DNA from: Streptomyces marokkonensis
Lineage (GTDB): Bacteria; Actinomycetota; Actinomycetes; Streptomycetales; Streptomycetaceae
Length of the DNA stretch: 64,000 nucleotides
NCBI RefSeq assembly: GCF_008312835.1
Contig: NZ_VSKS01000009.1
Location: forward strand, 186,001-250,000
Direction of reading: 5' to 3'
The stretch's first letter is position 1. The number at the start of each line of letters is the position of its first letter. This document shows positions 20,244 to 30,442 of this stretch, one piece after another. Both the position numbers and the translations under genes were made by a program. Under the pieces are notes generated by a model. It made no database searches. It was not told the DNA's origin and saw nothing but the letters and a program-made list of their open reading frames with translations.

Positions 20244-23238
20244 TCAAGTGGGTGGGACGGGAGTCTCATTATGTGAGCGCAGTGCCGTACCGGCTTTGAG
20301 TACGGCGGTCACTCCCGTGGAGTACACCCCCGGCCCTCCGCCGGTGAGTACGGGTTCGGCCGTCCCGTGCGGCACCGGATAGTGCCCGGCGGCCAGCGCC
20401 CTGCGCAGCCGGTACTCGTCCAGCGGCCCGGAGAAGGCCATGCCCTGCCCGTGCGTACAGCCCATCGCGCGCAGTGCCGCCGCCTGCTCGGGCAGGTCCA
20501 CGCCGACGGCCACGGACTGCATCCCGAGGTCGGAGGCGATCCGCAGCAGCCCGCTGGTGATCTTGTAAAGCCGCGCGGACTCCACGACGCCGTCGACCAA
20601 GCTGCGGTCGAGCTTCAGCACGTCGACCGGGAGCCGCCTCAGGGCCGTGATCGCCGCGACGCCGCCGCCGAAGCCGTCGAGGGCGACCCGGACGCCGAGC
20701 CGCTTGAGCACGGCCAGCCGGCGCTCCAGCTCGTCGAGCGGTACCCGGGGATCGGTGTCCGCCAGCTCGACCACCAGCGCGCCGGACGGCAGCCCGTGCC
20801 GGGTGAGCAGGGCCTCGATCGAGCCGAGCGGCAACGACCGGTCCAGCAGGCGGCGCGCGCTCAGCCGGACGGCCACCGGCACGGGCAGTCCCGTCGCATG
20901 CCGTTCGGCGGCCTGCTCGATTGCCTCCTCCAGCACCCACCGGCCCAGCTCGGCGGTCTTCTCGCTGTCCTCGGCCACGCGCAGGAACTCCGCGGGCGTG
21001 AAGAGCACACCCTGTGAGGAGCGCCAGCGCGCCTGCGCGCAGACCGAGGTGATCCGGCCGTCCTCCAGACACACCACCGGCTGGTGCAGCAGGGCGAACT
21101 CGCCGTGGTGCAGCGCCGCGCGCAGCCGCGTGGCCAGCTCCGCCTTGCGGATGACGTCCTGCTGCATCTGCGGCCTGTACAGCTCCACCCGGCCCTTGCC
21201 CCCCCGCCTTCGCCCGGTACATGGCGAGGTCGGCGTTGCGCAGCAACTCACCCGCTCCCAGGCCCGGTTCGGCGAAGGCGACGCCGATGGAGGCGTTGAC
21301 CCGGACATCGTTGCCGTCGATGAGGTAGGGCTGGGACAGGGTCGCTCTGAGACGGTCGGCGAGCTCCAGCATGTGCCGCTCCCTGGCGTCCCGGTCGCGG
21401 ACGCCGTCCCCGGCGATCAGGGCCGCGAACTCGTCACCGCCCAGCCGGGCGGCGGTGTCGCCCTTGCGGACCGCGTCCTGCAGCCTGCGGGCGGCCTGGA
21501 CGAGCAGTTCGTCCCCGGCCTGGTGCCCGATGGTGTCGTTGACGCCCTTGAACCCGTCGAGGTCGATGAAGAGCACGGCGGTGCCCCTGAGGGCGGCCCC
21601 GCGGTCCGAGGCGCGGCGGCCGGACAGCGCCTGCTGGACGCGCCGGGTGAACAGGGCGCGGTTGGGCAGGTCGGTGAGCGGGTCGTGCTCCGCGCTGTGC
21701 TGGAGCTGCGCCTGGAGCCGCACTCTCTCGGTCACGTCACGGCTGTTGAAGATGAGGCCGCCGTGGTGCCGGTTGACGGTCGACTCGACGTTCAGCCAGC
21801 CGCCGTCGCCGGAGCGGAAGCGGCACTCGATCCGGGTGGTGGGTTCCTCGACCGGGCTGGCGGCGAGGAAGCGCCGCACCTCGTGCACGACGCGGCCCAG
21901 GTCCTCCGGGTGGATGAGCCCGGCCAGTTCCGTCCCCACCAGGTCCTCCGCGGGGCGGCCGTACACCCCGGCGGCGGCCGGGGAGACGTAGCGGAGGATG
22001 CCGCTGGGCGCGGCGATCATGATGACGTCGCTGGATCCCTGTACCAGGGAGCGGAAGTGGTTCTCCTTCTGCGCCAGTTCCTGGGTGAGGGTGATGTTGT
22101 CGAGCAGCATGATGCCCTGGCGCACGACGAGCGCGAGCACCACGGTGCCCCCGGTGATCAGCACGACACGGTCGACGCTGCGGCCGTTGAGGACGTTGTA
22201 GAGGATGCCCAGGGTGCACACGGCGGCGGCGAGGTACGGCGTGAGCGCGGCGAGGGAACCGGCGATCGGCCGGGAGAGCGGATACCGGCCGTGCTCGCCG
22301 CTCGGCGGGGGCGGGTGCCGGTGGTCCGGCACGCCGCGCTGCCCCGGCAGGTGCTCGCGGACCACGCGCGTGTGTCCCTCCCGCTCGGGCGGGCCGCCGC
22401 GCGGCGCGGTCCACGGGGCGTACGCCAGGAGCAGCGAGCCGGCGAACCAGCCCGCGTCGAGCAGCTGGCCGGAGCGGTAGCCGGCGTGCAGCAGCGGGGA
22501 GGTGAACAGGGCGTCGCACATCACGGTCAGCGCGAGCGCGCCGATCGCGGTGTTGACCGCGGACCGGTTCACCGCCGAGCGCCGGAAGTGCAGCGCGAGC
22601 ACCATGCTGACCAGGGCGATGTCGAGCAGCGGGTACGCCAGTGACAGCGCGGTGTGCGCGACGCCCGGTCCCTCGGCCTGGGCGGCCTGGGCGAGGGCGA
22701 GGCTCCACGCGAGGGTGAGCAGGGAGCCGCCGATCAGCCAGGCGTCCAGGGCGAGACAGACCCAGCCGGCCTTGGTCACCGGCCGTTTGGCGAGCACCAG
22801 GAGTCCCACGATGGCGGGCGGCGCGAAGCACAGGAAGAACAGGTCGGCGTAGCTCGGATTGGGCACGGCGACGCCCAGCACGACCTCGTACCAGCCCCAG
22901 ACCAGATTGCCCAGGGAGGCCATGGCCGAGGAGAGGCCGAACAGCATCCAGGCGGGCCGAAACCGGGTCCGGGGGCTGCGGGCGTAGACGAAGCAGGACA
23001 CGGCGGCGGCACCGGCGGCGGCGCTCAGCCCGAAGTCGCCCATGATCAGCGCGAGTTTCTCCGAGCCCCAGCCGAACGCGGCACCCACGGCGTAGGCCGC
23101 GCAGACGAGGGCCAGGACGAGCTGCGCCACCGGGCCGGGCCGGCGGTCGACGGCCGGCGCACTGAGGAGCGGCGTCCGCGCGGCGGCCTGGGGACGCAGC
23201 GCTCCGTCGAGGGTCGAGGTGGGGGTCGGCGCGCTCAC
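20244..23238 (-). pseudogene. Membrane PAS-GGDEF-EAL c-di-GMP protein, split by a frameshift
   Basis: From GTG 23238 (GGGAGGG upstream) the protein has about ten membrane helices, a linker, a PAS domain (FRSLVQGSSDVIMIAAPSG) and a GGDEF domain with intact GGDEF at residues 600-604. After codon 678 the frame breaks: the minus strand has seven G where six would keep GGKGRVELY in frame. The EAL-like domain continues in another frame to 20244. That domain is degenerate: AQARW replaces EAL-RW and LDGFGGG replaces DDFGTG, so phosphodiesterase activity is not expected. The cyclase half would still be made from the disrupted gene. If the G-run is a sequencing error, this is an intact protein of about 997 aa. 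Confidence 0.75.
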
Positions 23239-23662
23239 CGGTCCCTCCCGGTCCGCGCCGCTCCCGGATCCCTCGGCCCCCGGAGCACCGGGTGGGCATG
23301 TCTCCTGCAGCCGGCCTGCCGGTGCTGGTGCGGACCGGGACCGTCGGGCCGGCCCCCGCGCCGGCCGTGATGGCCGCCGTGATGGCCGCCGTGGTGACCG
23401 CGGCCGCGCGCGTCCGCGCGCCCGTGTCGCTTCCGACGGCTGTGGCGCGTCGGATCGCTCGTCCATGGGCCGTGCATCGCCTGTCGCCCCCCTCGCAGTC
23501 TCCGTGTCCATCCCCCGCGCCGTTGGTCAGCGGCGCAGCCCCTGTCGGGACGATACACCAGTCTCGTCACTCAGGGACATAGGTTCTCTACGCTCCGTGA
23601 CGATCAACAGATGTATGAGTACCCACCGCGCCCGGAACAACGCGGACGGTACTCGAAGCGGG
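23239..23662. other. 424-bp upstream region of the GGDEF gene
   Basis: No gene is supported. The GGDEF frame stays open on the minus strand up to 23511, but the encoded stretch is Arg/Pro/Ala low complexity. It includes three 12-bp tandem copies of a GATGGCCGCCGT-type unit near 23370-23400. AT-richer sequence with possible -10 boxes (TATCGT, TAGAGA on the minus strand) lies at about 23550-23600 and is the likely promoter area. Confidence 0.35.
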
Positions 23663-24616
23663 TTACAGGTCTTCCGCTCCCGTCACCAGGACCACGTTGC
23701 CGGGCTCCTCCTGGTTCACGTAACGGCGCAACTGTTCCCGCAGCAACCGCTCGGCGCGCGGCAGGAAGGCCGACGTGGGTCCGCCCACGTGCGGGGTGAC
23801 GAGCACGCCCGGCGCCCGCCACAAGGGGTGGTCCGCGGGCAGCGGTTCGGGATCCGTGACGTCGAGCGCCGCGGTGATGCGCCCGCCCTCCAGCTCGGTG
23901 AGCAGCGCCTTGGTGTCGACGACGCCTCCGCGGGCCACGTTCACGAGCAGGGCGCCGTCCTTCATGCGGGCCAGGAACCCGGCGTCCACGAGGTGCCGGG
24001 TGGTCTCGGTCAGCGGGGTGGAGAGGACGACGACGTCGGCCTCCGGGAGCAGAGAGGGCAGTTCGGTGAGCGGATGCACCGGCCCGCGCTGCGTGGTGCG
24101 CGCGGAGCGCGCGACGCGCGCCACCCGCGCGAGCTCGAACGGAACGAGCCGGTCCTCGATGGCCGCGCCGATCGAGCCGTACCCCACGATGAGTACGTTC
24201 TTGTCGGCGAGCGCGGGCCGGAACCCGCCGCGCCACTCCCCCTTGTCCTGGGCCCGCACGAAACCGGGGATGCCGCGCAGGGAGGCCAGGATCAGCGCGA
24301 GCGTGAGCTCGGCGGTGCTGGCCTCGTGGACCCCGCGCGCATTGCACAGCCGCACGCCGGGGGGCAGGTGCTTCAGGCCCGGTTCCACGTGGTCGGTGCC
24401 GGCCGACAGGGTCTGCACGACCCGCACGGAGCGCATCAGCGGCATCGGCCGCACACCGACCCCGGCGGGCTTCATGTACGGCACGACGTAGAAGGCGCAG
24501 TCGGCCGGGTCGGCGGGGAACTCCTCACCGCCGTCCCAGAAGCGGTAGCGGGGGCCCTCGGGCAGGCCGTCGATCTCGTCCGGCGGAATGGGGAGCCATA
24601 CGTCAGCAGCAGTCAT
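23663..24616 (-). CDS. D-isomer-specific 2-hydroxyacid dehydrogenase
   Basis: 317 aa. NVLIVGYGSIGAAIEDRL is the NAD-binding Rossmann motif. The catalytic triad is visible as Arg in NVARGGVVD, Glu in TDPEPLPADHPLW and His in VTPHVGGPT. It is shorter than SerA and lacks the ACT domain, so it probably reduces a 2-keto acid such as glyoxylate or hydroxypyruvate rather than making serine. That substrate assignment is inferred. It is divergent from the aldo-keto reductase 75 bases away and seems to be a single gene. Confidence 0.85.
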   Translation of the reverse strand: MTAADVWLPIPPDEIDGLPEGPRYRFWDGGEEFPADPADCAFYVVPYMKPAGVGVRPMPLMRSVRVVQTLSAGTDHVEPGLKHLPPGVRLCNARGVHEASTAELTLALILASLRGIPGFVRAQDKGEWRGGFRPALADKNVLIVGYGSIGAAIEDRLVPFELARVARVARSARTTQRGPVHPLTELPSLLPEADVVVLSTPLTETTRHLVDAGFLARMKDGALLVNVARGGVVDTKALLTELEGGRITAALDVTDPEPLPADHPLWRAPGVLVTPHVGGPTSAFLPRAERLLREQLRRYVNQEEPGNVVLVTGAEDL

Positions 24617-24691
24617 GGTCGGGAGGCTAGTTCAGGAGCTGTCCGCGGCAGAGGTTAGGTTGGGGGCCCGGAGAGGGAGGGTCACGAGCAG

Positions 24692-25690
24692 GTGGAGCGC
24701 AGGACGATCGGCGCGGCGGCGCTCGCGGTGGGGGCCGTAGGACTCGGGTGCATGCCGATGAGCTGGGCCTACAGCACGTCCCGGCAGCGCGGCGAGGAGT
24801 CGCTCAGGGCGGTGCACCGGGCGCTGGACTCCGGCTCGACCCTCCTCGACACCGCCGACATGTACGGCCCGTTCACCAACGAGCTGCTGCTGGGACGGGT
24901 GTTGAAGGAGCGGCGCTCCGACGCCTTCGTGTCGACGAAGGTCGGCCTGCTGGTGGGCGACCAGCACATCGTGGCCAACGGCCGCCCCGGGTACGTGAGA
25001 AGGGCCTGTGACGCGTCGCTGCGCCGGCTCCAGACCGATGTCATCGACCTCTACCAGCTGCACCGCGCCGACCCGGAGGTCCCGGTCGAGGAGACCTGGG
25101 GCGCCATGGCGGAGCTCGTACAGGCGGGGAAGGTGAGGGCGTTGGGGCTGTGCGCGGTGGGCGCGCGCTCGTCCCGGCGTCCGGGGGCGCGGCTGCACGA
25201 CGCGACCGTGCGGCAGCTGGAGCGGGTGCAGCAGGTCTTCCCGGTGAGCGCGGTGGAGGCGGAGCTGTCCGTGTGGTCGCCGGAGGCGCTGGAGTCGCTG
25301 CTGCCCTGGTGCGCGACCCGGGGGATCGGTTTCCTGGCCGCGATGCCGCTGGGCAACGGCTTCCTGACCGGCACGCTGACGCCCGGCGTGGGCTTCGAGG
25401 CGGACGACCTGCGCGCCCGGCACCCCCGCTTCACGGCCGAGATGATGGCCGCGAACCAGCCCGTCGTGGTCGGACTGCGCCGTGTCGCCCGCCGGCACGG
25501 CGAGCACGTCACCCCGGCGCAGGTGGCCCTGGCCTGGGTGCTGAGCCGGGGCCGCCAGGTGATCCCGGTCCCCGGCACCAAGCGCGAACGGTGGGTGGCG
25601 GAGAACGCGGCGGCGGCGGGTCTGCGCCTGACGGAACAGGACCTCGCGGAGATCGCGGAACTGCCTCCCGCGCAGGGGTCGTGGGACTGA
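24692..25690 (+). CDS. Aldo/keto reductase
   Basis: 332 aa from GTG 24692, with GGAGGG 10 bases upstream. This is a TIM-barrel AKR. LLDTADMYGPFTNELLLG gives the catalytic Asp and Tyr, VSTKVGLL the Lys and YQLHRADPEVP the His. VIPVPGTKRERWVAENAAAA binds the NADPH phosphate. It reduces carbonyls with NADPH; the substrate is not predictable. The closest subgroup by eye is the YajO/Tas-like soluble reductases. It is divergent from the hydroxyacid dehydrogenase; the sugar dehydrogenase gene follows after 167 bases. Confidence 0.88.
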   Translation: MERRTIGAAALAVGAVGLGCMPMSWAYSTSRQRGEESLRAVHRALDSGSTLLDTADMYGPFTNELLLGRVLKERRSDAFVSTKVGLLVGDQHIVANGRPGYVRRACDASLRRLQTDVIDLYQLHRADPEVPVEETWGAMAELVQAGKVRALGLCAVGARSSRRPGARLHDATVRQLERVQQVFPVSAVEAELSVWSPEALESLLPWCATRGIGFLAAMPLGNGFLTGTLTPGVGFEADDLRARHPRFTAEMMAANQPVVVGLRRVARRHGEHVTPAQVALAWVLSRGRQVIPVPGTKRERWVAENAAAAGLRLTEQDLAEIAELPPAQGSWD

Positions 25691-25857
25691 GCGGGGCCGA
25701 CGGGCGGCGCCGGGGCAGCGGGACGGGGCCGGCCGACGGCGGCCCGCACCGGACCGAGGTCGCGCGGGCGGCGCGGTTCGAGGTCGGGCGTTCGGGAACC
25801 TGGGAGGCGCGAGCGGTGTATGACAGGTAGAACCCGCCGCGTCGAAGGGACAAGATC

Positions 25858-27021
25858 GTGCGACATCGAGCCGTGACGGCCGTACTGGCCGCCGCCGCGC
25901 TCCTGCTGACGGCCGGCTGCTCCTCCGACGACGGGGGATCACCGGGCGGAGACGGCAGCGCCACCCCGAGGGACACGGCGGCCCGGTCGTCGGCCCCGGA
26001 GCGGCCCGCGGAGCAGACACCACCCGCGAAGGGCTCGGTGAAGGTGGCCCGCACGGTCGCGACGGGCCTGAAGAGCCCCTGGGGCCTGGCCCCCGTCCCC
26101 GGCGGCGACCTCCTGGTGTCCTCCCGGGACGAGGCGACGATCACCCGGGTCGACGGCAGGACCGGAAAGAAGACGGAGCTGGGCGAGGTGCCGGGGGTGT
26201 CGCCGTCCGGCGAGGGCGGCCTGCTCGGCATCGCCCTCTCCCCCGAGTACGCCTCGGACCGCATGATCTACGCCTACTTCACCTCCGCCTCGGACAACCG
26301 CATCGTGCGCCTGATCCACGACGAGGAGAAGCCCGCGGGGCAACAGCTGGGCGCGCCCGACACGGTCTTCAGGGGCATCCCCAAGGGCGTGATCCACAAC
26401 GGCGGCCGGATCGCCTTCGGCCCCGACAGGATGCTGTACGTGGGCACGGGTGAGAGCGGGGACACGGGCCTGTCCCAGGACAAGGAATCCCTGGGCGGCA
26501 AGATCCTCCGGCTGACCCCGGAGGGCGAGCCGGCCCCGGGCAATCCGTTCCCCGACTCCCCCGTGTACTCGTACGGGCACCGCAACGTGCAGGGCCTGGC
26601 CTGGGACGCCAAACAGCGTCTGTTCGCCTCGGAGTTCGGCCAGAACACCTGGGACGAGCTGAACGCGATCGAACCGGGCGACAACTACGGCTGGCCGGAG
26701 GCGGAGGGCAGGTCCGACGACGGCGGCTTCCACAACCCGATCGACCAGTGGAGCACGGACGAGGCCTCACCGAGCGGCATCGCCTACGCGGAGGGGTCGA
26801 TCTGGATGGCGGGCCTGCGCGGGCAGCGACTGTGGCGCATACCCCTGAAGGGCACGGAGGCCTCGGCGGACCCGCAGGCCTTCCTGGAGGGCGAGTACGG
26901 CCGGCTGCGCACGGTCGTCCCGGCGGGTGGCGACAAGCTGTGGCTGGTCACCAGCAACACGGACGGCCGGGGCAACCCGCAGGACGGCGACGACCGCATC
27001 CTGGAACTCCGGGTGGGCTAG
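25858..27021 (+). CDS. Lipoprotein, PQQ-type glucose/sorbosone dehydrogenase-like
   Basis: 387 aa from GTG 25858, with GAAGGGA just upstream. The N-terminus is a lipoprotein signal with lipobox LLTAGC (Cys at about residue 21), then a Ser/Gly/Pro-rich linker. From about residue 60 it is a GSDH six-bladed propeller: LKSPWGLAPVPGGDLLVSSR, GEGGLLGIALSPEYA, HNGGRIAFGPDRMLYVGTGE, SYGHRNVQGLAWD, and EFGQNTWDELNAIEPGDNYG. In this family His and Arg in these motifs bind PQQ and Ca. It is anchored outside the membrane, where it probably oxidises a sugar; in Streptomyces the cofactor and substrate are uncertain. Confidence 0.87.
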   Translation: MRHRAVTAVLAAAALLLTAGCSSDDGGSPGGDGSATPRDTAARSSAPERPAEQTPPAKGSVKVARTVATGLKSPWGLAPVPGGDLLVSSRDEATITRVDGRTGKKTELGEVPGVSPSGEGGLLGIALSPEYASDRMIYAYFTSASDNRIVRLIHDEEKPAGQQLGAPDTVFRGIPKGVIHNGGRIAFGPDRMLYVGTGESGDTGLSQDKESLGGKILRLTPEGEPAPGNPFPDSPVYSYGHRNVQGLAWDAKQRLFASEFGQNTWDELNAIEPGDNYGWPEAEGRSDDGGFHNPIDQWSTDEASPSGIAYAEGSIWMAGLRGQRLWRIPLKGTEASADPQAFLEGEYGRLRTVVPAGGDKLWLVTSNTDGRGNPQDGDDRILELRVG

Positions 27022-27037
27022 CTGTACCGACCCGCCC

Positions 27038-27226
27038 TCAGTCCTCGTCGGCCTCATCCGCAGGAGGCGTCGGCGGGCGCACCGTGACCTTTCCGGACGC
27101 GAGGTCTATGGGCCCGCGTCCGGGGTCGGCGTCGCCGACGTCCTCCCGGGTCAGTTCCAGGCGTTTCTGCTCGTCATGGGTGTGTTTGCGGCCGGGGGCG
27201 AACAGTTCCTCGAAGGCGTTGAACAT
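27038..27226 (-). CDS. Small DUF6191-like protein
   Basis: 62 aa from ATG 27226, with GGGAAGGGGAG just upstream. It begins MFNAFEELFAPGRKHTHDE and contains DVGDADPGRGPIDL and SGKVTVRPP, which I recall as the DUF6191 family common in Streptomyces. It is acidic at the C-terminus, soluble, and has no known function. It lies 37 bases after the large LuxR regulator on the same strand and may be cotranscribed with it. Confidence 0.75.
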   Translation of the reverse strand: MFNAFEELFAPGRKHTHDEQKRLELTREDVGDADPGRGPIDLASGKVTVRPPTPPADEADED

Positions 27227-27263
27227 CGCTCCCCTTCCCAGGGCCGCATGCGTCGTACATCCA

Positions 27264-30200
27264 TTATCCCGCCGCCAGCCGTTCCCCGGCCTCCGCCGGG
27301 AAGAGGCCGAGCCGATGGGCCACCGCCGCCGCCTCACCACGGCCGGAAACACCCAGCTTGGCGAGGATGTTGGAGACATGGACGCTGGCCGTCTTCGGGG
27401 AGATGAACAGCTCCTCGGCGATACGGCGGTTGGTGTGACCGGCCGCCACCAGGCGCAGGACGTCGCGCTCCCGGCTGGTGAGGCCGAGCGCCTCGGCCGG
27501 ATCCGCGGGGCCGGGAGCCGCCTCCCGGACGGCGGGTGCCAGTGCGAGGCGTGCGCGCTGCGCCAGCTGGGCCGCGGAGCGGGCCAGCGGTCGGGCGCCG
27601 AGGTGGACGGCGACGGCGTCGACCAGCCGCAGCAGTTCCGTGGCGCGGGCACGCTCGTCGTCGCCGGCTCCGGAGGCGAGCAGCGCCTCGGCGAGCCGGA
27701 ACCGGACGCGCGCGAGGTCGTAGGGCCGCCCCAGTGGCTCCACCGCCTCGACGGCCGCGGACCACACGTCCGGTTCGAGCCTGCCCTCGGCGCGCAGCAG
27801 CTCGGCGCGCAGCCACAGGTCGTAGGCCCGCCACATGGGCACCCCGGCCGCCAGGGTCCTGGCCGCCTTGCGGACCCGCTCCAGGATCTCCGGGCGGCCG
27901 GGAGCGGCCGCCGGATCGCCGTGGGCGTCCGCCTCCACGGTCGCGGCGGCGAGCAGCAGGGGCCAGCCGTAGCGCTGGGTGCCGGGCGGGAGTCCGGTGT
28001 CCAGGGCGTCGAGCAGTTCGGCACGGGCGTCGGGGAGGCGGCCCTCGGCGGCGGCGATGCCGACGGCGACCCACTTCATGGGGAGGGCGTACTGCGGCAT
28101 CGGGTCGTGGGTGCCGAAGAAGGAGCGGGCGTCGGCGAGACGGCGGGCCGCCTCGGCCAGGTCGCCCCGGTCGTACGCGAGGTACGCCAGGCGCATCGAG
28201 CCTCCGGCGCGCGGCTTGGCGCTCTGCTCGAGACGCTGCGCGCTGGCCGCGGCCCGCGCCGCCTCGTCCCAGCGGCCCAGGGAGTGGAGGGACTCGGCGA
28301 GGTTGCCCCACACCCAGCCCTCGGAGTCCAGCAGCCCGAGTCTGCGGGTGACGTGGACGCCCTCCTGGAGGAGGCGCGCCGCCTCCTCGGAGCGGCCGAC
28401 GCCCTCGAGGACGGACGGGAGGTTCACATGGGCGCGGGCCACCACCATGTCCACGCCCAGTTCGGTCGCCCGGTCCTTGACCTCGTACATCTCGGCGAGC
28501 CCGGTCTCGATGTCACCGGCGTCGACCATGAGGCCGCCGAGGGTGAGCCGGGCGTTGAGCTCGATGTCGTGGGCGCCGACCATGCGCGCGTACTCGACGG
28601 CGCTCTCGGCGGCGGCCATGGCCTCCGGTCCGGGTTCGTGCAGCATCGACCAGCTGGCCGCGGAGGCGAGGACCTCGGCGTGCACCTCGGAGGGCGGGAG
28701 TCCGCGCACCAGGTCCTGCGCGGTGCCGAGTTCGGTCCAGCCGTCGCCGCGGGCGAGGGCCTGGGTGAGCCGCGAGCGCTGCACCCAGAACCAGGCGGCG
28801 CGCAGGGGGTCGGGCTCCTCGTCGAGGAGGCGCAGCGCCCTCTTGGTGATCTTCATCGAGCGTTCGCGCTCCCCGCACAGGCGGCCGGCGACGGCGGCTT
28901 CGGCCATCAGGTCGAGGTAGCGCAGCGGTGTGGTCGCGGGGTCGCAGCCACAGGGAGGGTAGGCCTCGGCGTAGTCGAGGGGGCGCAGGGTGGCCCGTAC
29001 GGCGTCGGGGACGGCGTCCCACAGCTCCATGGCCCGTTCCAGCAGGCGCAGTTGCTCGGAGTAGGCGTGGCGCCGGCGGGCCTCGACGGAGGCGTCGAGG
29101 ACGGCGGGCAGGGCCTTGGCGGCGTCATGGGCGTGGTACCAGTAGCTGGCCAGGCGGGTCACCCGCTCGTCGGCGGGGACAAGGGTGGGGTCGGCTTCCA
29201 GCGCCTCGGCGTAGCGGCGGTTGAGGCGGGAGCGTTCGCCGGGCAGCAGGTCGTCGCTGACGGCCTCGCGGACCAGGGAGTGGCGGAAGCGGTAGCCGTC
29301 GCGATCGGGTGCGGGCGCGAGGATGCTGGCGTTGACGGCGGCGCGCAGGGCCTCGATGAGGTCGTCCTCGGTGAGCCGGGCGACGGCGGCCAGCAGCCGG
29401 TCCTCGACGGTGGAGCCGCCCTCGGCGACGATCCGGGCGACCCGCTGGGCGCTCTCCGGCAGGCCCTCGACACGGACCAGGAGCAGGTCGCGCAGGGAGT
29501 CGGTGAGGCCGGTGCAGCATCCCTCGTCGGCGGCGACGGCGAGTTCCTCGACGAAGAAGGCGTTTCCGTCGGAGCGTTCGAAGATGTCGTCGACGCGGTC
29601 GGGTTCGGGTTCGCGGGCGAGGATGCCGGCGATCTGCCGGTGGACCTCCTCGCGGTTGAACCGGCCGAGTTCGACGCGCTGGACCGTGCGGACCCGGTCG
29701 AGTTCGGCGAGGAGGGGGCGCAGCGGGTGGCGGCGGTGGATGTCGTCGGAGCGGTAGGTGGCGAGGACGACGAGGCGGCCGGTGCGCAGCGTGCGGAACA
29801 GATAGGCGAGCAGATGGCGGGTGGAGGCGTCGGCCCAGTGCAGGTCCTCCAGGGCGAGGACGACGGTGTGGTCGGCGGCGACGCGTTCCAGCAGGCGGGC
29901 GGTGAGTTCGAAGAGGCGGGCCATGCCCTGTTCGTCACGGCGGGCCTCGCGGGCGGCGGCGGCGCCCAGTTCGGGCAGCAGGCGGGCCAGTTCCTCCTCC
30001 TGCCCGGCGGCCGCGGCGGCGAGCTGCTCCGGCAGCTCGCGGCGCAGTTGGCGCAGGGCGGTGGAGAACGGGGCGAAGGGCAGTCCGTCGGCGCCGATCT
30101 CCACGCATCCGCCGAGCGCGACGATCGCGCCCCTGCGGCGGGCCGCCGCGGCGAACTCCTCGACGAGGCGGGTCTTCCCGACGCCGGCCTCGCCACCGAC

Positions 30201-30326
30201 CAGCAGTGCCTGCGGCTCACCGGCGCCGAGCCCGGCACGGGCGAGCGCGTCTTTCAGCGTGCCGAGTTCGGAGGTGCGGCCGACGAACACCGGACTGACG
30301 GACTTGGTCTCCACGCCCCCGAGCAT
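27264..30326 (-). CDS. Large AAA/STAND LuxR-family transcriptional regulator
   Basis: 1020 aa from ATG 30326 (MLGGVETKSVSPVFVGR); the frame extends further upstream without a good start. The N-terminal ATPase has Walker A GGEAGVGKTRLVEE (about residue 34) and Walker B VVLALEDLHWADAST. The middle (about 380-900) is helical, TPR-like. The C-terminal LuxR HTH reads LTSRERDVLRLVAAGHTNRR and TASVHVSNILAKLGV. LAL/MalT-type regulators of this build act as ligand- and ATP-dependent activators. The target is unknown; neighbouring small genes give no clear lead. Confidence 0.9.
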   Translation of the reverse strand: MLGGVETKSVSPVFVGRTSELGTLKDALARAGLGAGEPQALLVGGEAGVGKTRLVEEFAAAARRRGAIVALGGCVEIGADGLPFAPFSTALRQLRRELPEQLAAAAAGQEEELARLLPELGAAAAREARRDEQGMARLFELTARLLERVAADHTVVLALEDLHWADASTRHLLAYLFRTLRTGRLVVLATYRSDDIHRRHPLRPLLAELDRVRTVQRVELGRFNREEVHRQIAGILAREPEPDRVDDIFERSDGNAFFVEELAVAADEGCCTGLTDSLRDLLLVRVEGLPESAQRVARIVAEGGSTVEDRLLAAVARLTEDDLIEALRAAVNASILAPAPDRDGYRFRHSLVREAVSDDLLPGERSRLNRRYAEALEADPTLVPADERVTRLASYWYHAHDAAKALPAVLDASVEARRRHAYSEQLRLLERAMELWDAVPDAVRATLRPLDYAEAYPPCGCDPATTPLRYLDLMAEAAVAGRLCGERERSMKITKRALRLLDEEPDPLRAAWFWVQRSRLTQALARGDGWTELGTAQDLVRGLPPSEVHAEVLASAASWSMLHEPGPEAMAAAESAVEYARMVGAHDIELNARLTLGGLMVDAGDIETGLAEMYEVKDRATELGVDMVVARAHVNLPSVLEGVGRSEEAARLLQEGVHVTRRLGLLDSEGWVWGNLAESLHSLGRWDEAARAAASAQRLEQSAKPRAGGSMRLAYLAYDRGDLAEAARRLADARSFFGTHDPMPQYALPMKWVAVGIAAAEGRLPDARAELLDALDTGLPPGTQRYGWPLLLAAATVEADAHGDPAAAPGRPEILERVRKAARTLAAGVPMWRAYDLWLRAELLRAEGRLEPDVWSAAVEAVEPLGRPYDLARVRFRLAEALLASGAGDDERARATELLRLVDAVAVHLGARPLARSAAQLAQRARLALAPAVREAAPGPADPAEALGLTSRERDVLRLVAAGHTNRRIAEELFISPKTASVHVSNILAKLGVSGRGEAAAVAHRLGLFPAEAGERLAAG

Positions 30327-30442
30327 CGCACGCACCGCCGACAACGGGGGACCGGTTTTCCTCCCCGGACGGGCCGCCCGTTCCGGTGCCCTCGCGGTGA
30401 CGGCGGCCGACCCCCGTGCGGCCGCCGTCACCCGCGGTCGGC

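Noticed and set aside
21190-21215. Programmed ribosomal frameshift joining GGDEF and EAL
   Set aside because: No X-XXY-YYZ slippery heptamer with a downstream pseudoknot was recognised; only a G-run expansion is seen. A mutation or sequencing error is simpler.
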